Source: Streptomyces longhuiensis (GTDB lineage Bacteria; Actinomycetota; Actinomycetes; Streptomycetales; Streptomycetaceae). Taken from it: DNA of 64,000 bases. The notes below the pieces were generated by a model. It was given only the letters and a program-made list of their open reading frames with translations, was not told where the DNA came from and did not search any database. Below, piece by piece: positions 58,443 to 64,000 of this stretch. Positions within the stretch are counted from its first letter, which is position 1; every line of letters starts with the position of its first letter. The DNA lies in NCBI RefSeq assembly GCF_020616555.1, contig NZ_CP085173.1:8324001-8388000 (forward strand), in the 5' to 3' direction. Both the position numbers and the translations under genes were made by a program.

Positions 58443-59638
58443 GCCCCCCACCCGGCCTGTACGCCTCCGACGCGGTCCTTCACGATCCGCTCCTGCCATC
58501 CTGACCGCCGGTAGGCCCCCATGGGATCCGGGTCGAGCCCCAGCTCTTCCCTGACCTCCTCCAGTAGGGGACGCACGTCCGTGTTGTACGCGTCCATCAG
58601 CACCCCGTTGGCCGCCAGCACGTCGCCCTCCCGCTGGGCCGCGGCGAGTGCCTCGGCGTCGACGAGCAGCGCCTTGGCCGTGGCCTCCTGGACGTTCATC
58701 ACCGAGCGGATGATCGCGGGGATCTTGGCCTCGATGTTGTGGCACTGGTCGAGCATGAACGCGATCCCGGAGTCGGCCTCCAGACCGCCGCCCCGCCGCA
58801 CCTCGTACAGGATCCGGAACAGCTGGAAGGGGTCCGCCGCGCCGACCATCAGGTCGTCGTCCGCGTAGAAGCGTGAGTTGAAGTCGAACGCGCCGAGGCG
58901 TCCCTCCCGCAGCAGGAACGCGACGATGAACTCGATGTTGGTGCCCGGCGCGTGATGCCCGGTGTCCACACACACCTGCGCCTTCTGGCCGAGCTTGAGG
59001 CAGTGCGCGTACGACGTGCCCCAGTCCGGCACGTCGGTGGCGTAGAAGGCGGGCTCGAAGAGCTTGTACTCGAGCACCATGCGCTGGTCGTCGCCCAGCC
59101 GGTCGTACACGGTCCGCAGCGCCTCGGCGAGCCGGTCCTGGCGGTCCCGGAGGTCGTCCTGGCCGGGGTAGTTGGTGCCGTCGGAGAACCACAGCTTCAG
59201 ATCGCGCGAGCCGGTGGCGTCCATGATGTCGACGCACTCCAGGAGGTGGCCGACGGCCTTGCGGCGCACCGCGGGGTCCGGGTTGGTGACGCTGCCCAGC
59301 TTGTAGTCGTCGTCCTGGAAGACGTTGGAGTTGACCGCGCCCAGCTTCACACCGCGTTCCTCGGCGTACGCGGCGAGCTTCGCGTATCCCTCGGGTCCGC
59401 CCTCGACGCGGTCCCACGGTATGTGCAGCGCCACGGTCGGCGCGGCCCCCGTGAACGCGTGGACCTGCGCGGCGTCGTCGAGCTTCTCCCGCGGGGTGCG
59501 GGGCACGCCGGCCTGGGCGAACACCTTGAAGCGGGTGCCCGAGTTTCCGTAAGCCCAGGACGGTGTCTCGATCGACTGGCGCTTCAGGACGGCCTTGGCG
59601 GCCGCTGTCCGCGCCTCGTGTGCTGTGGACCCGGTCAT
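58439..59638 (-). CDS. rhaI: L-rhamnose isomerase
   Basis: A 399-residue barrel isomerase of the non-E. coli (RhaI) type. Metal-binding parts include VLEYKLFEPAFYATDVPDWG (Glu), VCVDTGHHAPGTNIEF (Asp, His) and GAFDFNSRFYADDDLMVGA (Asp). It converts L-rhamnose to L-rhamnulose. ATG at 59638 has AGGAGAG upstream. It is the first gene of the rha-lut operon; a LacI-type operator lies 28 bases before the start. Confidence 0.94.
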   Translation of the reverse strand: MTGSTAHEARTAAAKAVLKRQSIETPSWAYGNSGTRFKVFAQAGVPRTPREKLDDAAQVHAFTGAAPTVALHIPWDRVEGGPEGYAKLAAYAEERGVKLGAVNSNVFQDDDYKLGSVTNPDPAVRRKAVGHLLECVDIMDATGSRDLKLWFSDGTNYPGQDDLRDRQDRLAEALRTVYDRLGDDQRMVLEYKLFEPAFYATDVPDWGTSYAHCLKLGQKAQVCVDTGHHAPGTNIEFIVAFLLREGRLGAFDFNSRFYADDDLMVGAADPFQLFRILYEVRRGGGLEADSGIAFMLDQCHNIEAKIPAIIRSVMNVQEATAKALLVDAEALAAAQREGDVLAANGVLMDAYNTDVRPLLEEVREELGLDPDPMGAYRRSGWQERIVKDRVGGVQAGWGA

Positions 59639-59665
59639 GTCTCTCCTGTGAACGAACGATCGTTG

Positions 59666-59677
59666 TGAAACGATTCA
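59666..59677. promoter_or_regulatory. LacI-type operator before rhaI
   Basis: TGAAACGATTCA, on the other strand TGAATCGTTTCA, is an almost symmetrical LacI/CcpA-type operator (TGAA..CG..TTCA). Immediately next to it is AACGATCGTT (59657-59664 core ACGATCGT), a second small palindrome. It overlaps the place expected for the rhaI promoter. Confidence 0.6.
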
Positions 59678-59777
59678 AAGCCTGACGCTAAAGGGCCGTG
59701 CGGGGCGTGTCAACGGCCCCGCACGGCCTGGTCGGTGACTGTGCCCGCGGCCCGATCTCCCAGGCCGCAGGCGCAGT

Positions 59778-62408
59778 TCAGCCCTCGCGCGTCAGCGTGA
59801 AGCGGTGGGTGCCGGGGGTGAGAGCGGACACCGTCACGCGGCCGGAGTCGAGGCGCACCCCGGACGCCGCGGATCTGCCGTCCCGCCAGAGCGTCCGCCC
59901 GCCCGAGCGCACCGTCGCGCCCCGGCCGTCCGTGGGCAGCGCGACGACCCCCCGAGTGCCCCGCGGCGCATGCACGGTCAACGTGAACGTGCCGCCCTGA
60001 CGCTCCCACTCCACGCCCAACGGCCCATGAGGTGTGGGCAGTTCACCCCGCGCCCAGCGGACCGATCCGGTGAACGGACGCACCTCCCAGGCGGCGTACC
60101 CCGGTGACGTCGGCTTCGCGCCGAGCAGCTGGTGGGTGAGCGCGGGCAGCACTCCCGTGGACCACCCGTGCGCCATGCTCGTGTACGCGCCCTCGTACAG
60201 CGAGCCGTTCGGACCGATGCCCTCCCAGTGCGTGATGCCGGGGTCGTGGCTCTCCATCCATCCGTAGGTGCGCTTGATCTGGTCGATCGCCGAGTCGGCG
60301 AGGCCGCTCTCGAAGCGCGCCACGAACTCCGGGTACGAGGTGAAGGCGTACACCCGCTGGGAGGCGCCACCGAAGAGGGTGTCGTTGTCCATGAAGGCGT
60401 TGCCGTAACGGCGTTTCGTCGTCGCGTCCAGGTGGGCGAGCGCCGACGCCGCCCGCTCCGCGTCCGCGACGCCCGACGTGATGGCGATCGCGTTGCCGTC
60501 CTGCGCGTGCCGGACGGCGCCGGTGGCGGAGTCCAGATAGGCGCCCGCCGCCTCGTCCCACAGATGCGTGTTGACCGCCTGGGCGACCTTGTCCGCCCGC
60601 TCCCGCCACCGCCCCGCGTCCGCGTCATGACCCACGTGGTCCGCGATACGGGCCGCGTCCCTCAGGGCCTGCACATAGTTGGCGTTGTAGTAGGTGATCC
60701 GGCCCGTGCGCCCGAGGAACGCGTAATCCCCGTACCCCGACGTGCCGTTGAGGCCCTTGCTCAGCAGGCCCGCGTCGTCCGTCACGCTCGGGTACCACGT
60801 GTCGAGGACCTTGACGAGCTGCGGGTAGTAGCGCTCGGCGTAGTCCGTGTCGCCGGTGTACAGGACGTAGTCCCAGCTGCACGTCACCCACCACAGCGGG
60901 TAGTCGAACAGCGGGAGCGTGTACTGGTTGATGGAGGCCGGCGGGATCCAGCCGTCGGCCCGCTGGTGCTCGGCGAGGTCCGCCAGGACGTTGCGCGCGG
61001 CCTCGGCCGCGTCGTCGTGGGTGAGATAGAGGGTGCGCCCCGCCACCGCCACGTCACCGACGTACGGATCCCGGTCACGCTTCGCGCCGTCGTGCAGGAC
61101 GAGCTTGCCGTCGAGCGACGCGCTGAAGGCGCCCCGCGGGTCCACGTCGTCCGCGCGGAAGGTGTCGACGACCAGCTCGTTCGTGTACGAGGCGCCGTAC
61201 CAGTAGCGGTTCAGCTCCTCGTCGGAGCACAGGAACCAGCCGCGGTACGACTCCGGTGTGCCGAGATACGCCGTGAAGGCGAGCGACACGGCGTCCACGG
61301 CGACGGTGCCCCACGGCTGCGCGGCGGGCGCGTCGGACGGCAGCGCGTCCAGCGTGATCTTGAGATAGCGGAAGCCGTGCAGGCCGTCCGCGTACACCTT
61401 GTCGCTGCCCGAGGCGTAGCCCTTCTTGTCCGTCCACTCGGCGCCGCCCGCGGGTACGGCGTACTGGTCCGTTCCCTTCGAGGCGCCGCCCGCCTGGTCG
61501 TTGCGGGTGAAGTCGGAGCGGTCGGTGAGGAACTGGAGCGTCTCGGAGAAGGCGAGGCGCACCCCGGGGTTGTTGCCGGACGCCCAGGCGAAGTCGACCT
61601 TCGGGTGACCGACGACGACCTTGCCGAAGTCGAGCGTCACGCTCGGCGCGACGACCGGGTCCACGGCCTCGGGCCAGACCTCGTTGATCCGCGTGAACAC
61701 GCCCTGCCCGAGGTCCTGGGCCGAGGTGACCGTGATCCGCACCCGCGCCGTGGACACCGCCGCGTCGAAGCGGACGGCGCGCTGCACCGCGCTGTTGCCG
61801 GTGACGGCGGCGACCTTCCGCCAGTCCGAGTCCACCCAGGCGTCCACCGTGAAGTCCGTGGGAACGCCGTCCGTGTCGGACACCACGGTCAGGCCCGAGA
61901 GCGTGAGCGCCGCAGGCGCTGTCACCGTCAGGGTGTCGGGGAAGGCGCGCTCGGTGTCGTCGTTCCAGAAGGTGTCGAGGTCGCCGTCGACGGCGTGCTG
62001 TGCGTCGTACGTGCGCGGTCGGCCGTCGCCTCCGTTGTTGCCGGCGTGGGTGGTGGAGCCCTCCGCCGTGGTGCCGTCGGGCCAGCGCGGTGGCGCGGGA
62101 GGTTCGGGGCGGCGCAGGACGGTCACCCGGCCGCCAGGCTTGAGGAGGGCGTCGGGACGCGTCACGTCACCGGCCGACCGGACGATCCGCACCGGCCGCA
62201 CCGTGCGGCCGGAAGGCGCCTGGACGTAGCGGTGCCAGGCCGCGTCCGGGGCCTGTCCGGCAGCCGAGCCCTGAACCGGTGTCGCTGCCGCGGCCGTTCC
62301 CGCGCCCAGGAGGGGCAGTCCGGCCGCGGCCAGCACCGCCCCGCCCACACCCGCTCCGAGCACGGCGCGCCGGTCGGGCCCCTGTGCTGTCTTCACGTCA
62401 TCCGTCAC
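59778..62408 (-). CDS. Tat-exported alpha-L-rhamnosidase-like (GH78) enzyme with discoidin-type domain
   Basis: An 876-residue exported protein: twin-arginine signal (DRRAVLGAGVGG, cleavage near AAAA at residue 42). Residues 110-250 form an F5/8 discoidin-like carbohydrate-binding fold (AVDGDLDTFWNDD). The (alpha/alpha)6 barrel covers about 400-750 (FRADDVDPRGAFSASLDG..., WWVTCSWDYVLYTGDTDYAE, GGASQRVYAFTSYPEF) and a C-terminal beta domain ends at GVVALPTD. The family is GH78-like, but the RDERxGWTGD motif of the enzyme at 62493 is replaced by DPRGAFSASLDG, so activity or substrate could differ. Starts GTG at 62408 with GGAGG. Confidence 0.85.
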   Translation of the reverse strand: MTDDVKTAQGPDRRAVLGAGVGGAVLAAAGLPLLGAGTAAAATPVQGSAAGQAPDAAWHRYVQAPSGRTVRPVRIVRSAGDVTRPDALLKPGGRVTVLRRPEPPAPPRWPDGTTAEGSTTHAGNNGGDGRPRTYDAQHAVDGDLDTFWNDDTERAFPDTLTVTAPAALTLSGLTVVSDTDGVPTDFTVDAWVDSDWRKVAAVTGNSAVQRAVRFDAAVSTARVRITVTSAQDLGQGVFTRINEVWPEAVDPVVAPSVTLDFGKVVVGHPKVDFAWASGNNPGVRLAFSETLQFLTDRSDFTRNDQAGGASKGTDQYAVPAGGAEWTDKKGYASGSDKVYADGLHGFRYLKITLDALPSDAPAAQPWGTVAVDAVSLAFTAYLGTPESYRGWFLCSDEELNRYWYGASYTNELVVDTFRADDVDPRGAFSASLDGKLVLHDGAKRDRDPYVGDVAVAGRTLYLTHDDAAEAARNVLADLAEHQRADGWIPPASINQYTLPLFDYPLWWVTCSWDYVLYTGDTDYAERYYPQLVKVLDTWYPSVTDDAGLLSKGLNGTSGYGDYAFLGRTGRITYYNANYVQALRDAARIADHVGHDADAGRWRERADKVAQAVNTHLWDEAAGAYLDSATGAVRHAQDGNAIAITSGVADAERAASALAHLDATTKRRYGNAFMDNDTLFGGASQRVYAFTSYPEFVARFESGLADSAIDQIKRTYGWMESHDPGITHWEGIGPNGSLYEGAYTSMAHGWSTGVLPALTHQLLGAKPTSPGYAAWEVRPFTGSVRWARGELPTPHGPLGVEWERQGGTFTLTVHAPRGTRGVVALPTDGRGATVRSGGRTLWRDGRSAASGVRLDSGRVTVSALTPGTHRFTLTREG

Positions 62409-62450
62409 GTCTGTGTGCCTCCGTCTGCCCGCGCCGGAACGGGGCAGGAG

Positions 62451-62462
62451 TGAATCGATTTA
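62451..62462. promoter_or_regulatory. Second LacI-type operator (before the GH78-like gene)
   Basis: TGAATCGATTTA matches the minus-strand version of the rhaI operator (TGAATCGTTTCA) at 10 of 12 positions. It lies 43 bases before the GH78-like start, between the two rhamnosidase genes. It would place this gene under the same regulator as rhaI. Confidence 0.5.
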
Positions 62463-62492
62463 GGCATGGGCTCATCTCGGCCTCGCGGTCCG

Positions 62493-64000
62493 TCAGTTGG
62501 AGAAGCGGTGGGTGCCGGACGCCGCGGCGAAGACGGCGCAGCCGTCGTCCATGCGGAGGAACTTCGCGTCCCCGTGCGCCACTCGGGCCGCGTCGGACGC
62601 GGGGATCCAGACCTCGGCGGTCGTGTTGGCCGGCACGGTGAGCGTGAGCCGGAAGCCGCCCGAGTCCACCGACCACTTGGTGCTGATCGGCCCCTGGACG
62701 GAGTCGTAGCGCCCTTGTGCCCGCGTGATCCCGCCCCCGGGCCGTGGCCGCACGAGGATCTTGCGGAAGCCCGGCTCGGCCGGTGCGATACCGGCGATGT
62801 TCGCGTACATCCACTCGCCGACCGAGCCGTACGCGTAGTGGTTGAACGAGTTCATCCCGGCGTCCTGGAAGCTGCCGTCCGGCTTGATGGAGTCCCAGCG
62901 CTCCCACATCGTCGTCGCGCCCTTGTCGATCTGGTAGCCCCAGCTGGGGAAGGACCGCTGGACGAGCAGCCGGTAGGCGACGTCGGTGTGACCGGCCGCG
63001 GTGAGGACCGGCAGCAGGCGCGGTGTGCCGAGGAACCCCGTCGACAGGTGCCAGTCCTTGGCCTTGATGAGGGCGACGAGACGGTCGGCGGCAGGGCCAC
63101 GGTCGCTCTCCGCCAGCAGGTCCATCGACAGCGCGAGCACGTACGCGGTCTGCGTGTCGCCCTTCACCTTGCCGCCGTCCGAGACGTACGCCGCGCGGAA
63201 CGCGTCGCGCACACTGCCGAACAGCGACGTGTACGGCGCCGGGTCCTTGCCGAGCGCCTTCGCCGCCCGGGCCACGAGGTCGGCGGCGTGGGCGAAGTAG
63301 GCCGTACCGATGACGTCCTTGGGCGTCTCGTCCTGGAGGTTGAGCCAGTCCCCGAAGCCCTCGGCCGGGCGCAGGAAACCGCTGCTGTGCTTCTCCAGGT
63401 AGTCGAGCCACTTCACCATCGACGGCCACGACTCCTCGAGGACGCGCGTGTCGCCGTACGCCTGGTACAGCGCCCACGGGACGGTCACGCCCGCGTCGCC
63501 CCAGCCCGCGACGCCGTCGCCGACGCCGGGCATGTCGGGGGCCACGTTCGTGAACGCGCCCTCGTCGCTCTGGCCGTCGCGCAGGTCGCCCAGCCACTTG
63601 GTGAGGAAGCGGGCCGACTCCATGTTGTAGGCGGCCGTCGGCGCGAAGACGTTGATGTCGCCGGTCCAGCCGAGCCGCTCGTCGCGCGCCGGGGTGTCGG
63701 TGGGGATGGAGACGAAGTTGCCGCGCTGCCCCCAAGTGATGTTCTGGTGCAGCTGATTGAGCATCGGCACGTTCGTCGAGAAGTCCATGGTGAAGGGCGC
63801 CGACGTATGGATGACCCGCCCCACGACAGCGTCGAGCGGCGGCTTGCCGGGGTAGCCGGTCACCTCGACGTAGCGGAAGCCGTGGAAGGTGAAGCGCGGC
63901 TCGTACGTCTCCTTGCCACCGCCCTTGAGGGTGTACGTGTCGGTGGCCTTCGCCGTCCGGAGGTTGGCGGTGTAGATCGTGCCGTCCGGGTTGAGGACCT
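62493..64000 (-). CDS. Alpha-L-rhamnosidase (GH78), N-terminal part beyond the window
   Basis: About 502 C-terminal residues are visible. The catalytic barrel has PTDTPARDERLGWTGDINVF with the acidic RDERLGWTGD cluster that is the GH78 active-site motif, DEGAFTNVAPD, and GFGDWLNLQDE; then YQIDKGATTMWERWDSIKPD and the C-terminal beta domain. It would release L-rhamnose from plant or bacterial glycosides. The frame continues without stop to the right edge, so the N-terminal domains and signal peptide are not seen. It is upstream of the other rhamnosidase-like gene and in the same direction. Confidence 0.93.
   Translation of the reverse strand, partial: VLNPDGTIYTANLRTAKATDTYTLKGGGKETYEPRFTFHGFRYVEVTGYPGKPPLDAVVGRVIHTSAPFTMDFSTNVPMLNQLHQNITWGQRGNFVSIPTDTPARDERLGWTGDINVFAPTAAYNMESARFLTKWLGDLRDGQSDEGAFTNVAPDMPGVGDGVAGWGDAGVTVPWALYQAYGDTRVLEESWPSMVKWLDYLEKHSSGFLRPAEGFGDWLNLQDETPKDVIGTAYFAHAADLVARAAKALGKDPAPYTSLFGSVRDAFRAAYVSDGGKVKGDTQTAYVLALSMDLLAESDRGPAADRLVALIKAKDWHLSTGFLGTPRLLPVLTAAGHTDVAYRLLVQRSFPSWGYQIDKGATTMWERWDSIKPDGSFQDAGMNSFNHYAYGSVGEWMYANIAGIAPAEPGFRKILVRPRPGGGITRAQGRYDSVQGPISTKWSVDSGGFRLTLTVPANTTAEVWIPASDAARVAHGDAKFLRMDDGCAVFAAASGTHRFSN

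Noticed and set aside
56391..59678. A 1095-codon minus-strand frame reaching across rhaI
   Set aside because: The upstream part is a shadow of rhaI in another frame; rhaD begins at 58442 with a 4-base overlap.
1..64000. tRNA or rRNA genes
   Set aside because: No acceptor/T-loop patterns (GGTTCGAATCC type) or rRNA segments were seen by eye; a covariance search would be needed to exclude a divergent tRNA.

Overview
The window looks like a chromosomal segment of a Streptomyces species. It is uniformly very GC-rich with strong third-position GC. GTG starts and 1-4 base gene overlaps are common. Streptomycete signatures include an egt operon, cobalamin-riboswitch metE, cbtBA, a SpoIIE/PAS/GAF phosphatase, a double-CDGSH protein and one leucine TTA codon. 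I saw no tRNA, rRNA, CRISPR, insertion sequence or prophage.

Layout. 1-5.6 kb: the 3' part of a sugar-binding lipoprotein gene, then the convergent ergothioneine operon egtABCD. 5.8-14.5 kb: a PARG-like macrodomain gene overlapping a PemK/MazF-like gene tail to tail, a GH18 protein, an amidase divergent from a LacI regulator, an aldehyde dehydrogenase, thioredoxin, and an atypical disulfide oxidoreductase. 14.6-23 kb: a cobalamin regulon in which three cobalamin riboswitches control metE (minus strand), a BtuFCD-type importer (plus strand) and cbtBA (plus strand), followed by a degenerate histidine-phosphatase homologue. 23-26 kb: rRNA-type methyltransferase, TPR protein, pirin.

26-34.7 kb: an accessory carbohydrate or sugar-acid locus with a GntR/FadR regulator, an enolase-superfamily enzyme, a sugar ABC importer, a Tat-exported protein of unknown family and the remnant of an aldo/keto reductase. 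The regulator and the enolase-superfamily gene are preceded by inverted copies of one promoter-operator block. 34.8-39.7 kb: TesB thioesterase, acyl-CoA ligase, SpoIIE phosphatase. 39.7-44.9 kb: a compact locus with a FadR-type regulator, a GH42-like protein, an SDR dehydrogenase and a sulfatase around a palindrome. 45-51.9 kb: nitrobindin-like protein, secreted sphingomyelinase, small membrane protein, CDGSH protein and an osmoprotectant importer whose binding-protein gene carries a TTA codon at position 4.

51.9-64 kb: L-rhamnose utilisation. Two alpha-L-rhamnosidase-type enzymes (the second runs off the window) release rhamnose. RhaI, RhaB and a bifunctional RhaD aldolase/dehydrogenase would convert it to DHAP and L-lactate, and the directly following lutABC genes would oxidise L-lactate to pyruvate. 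LacI-type operator sequences precede both rhaI and the rhamnosidase gene.

Limits: gene calls rest on reading translations, motifs, start sites and context. Family assignments are recognition, not database searches. Operators, promoters and RNA hairpins are predictions by eye.
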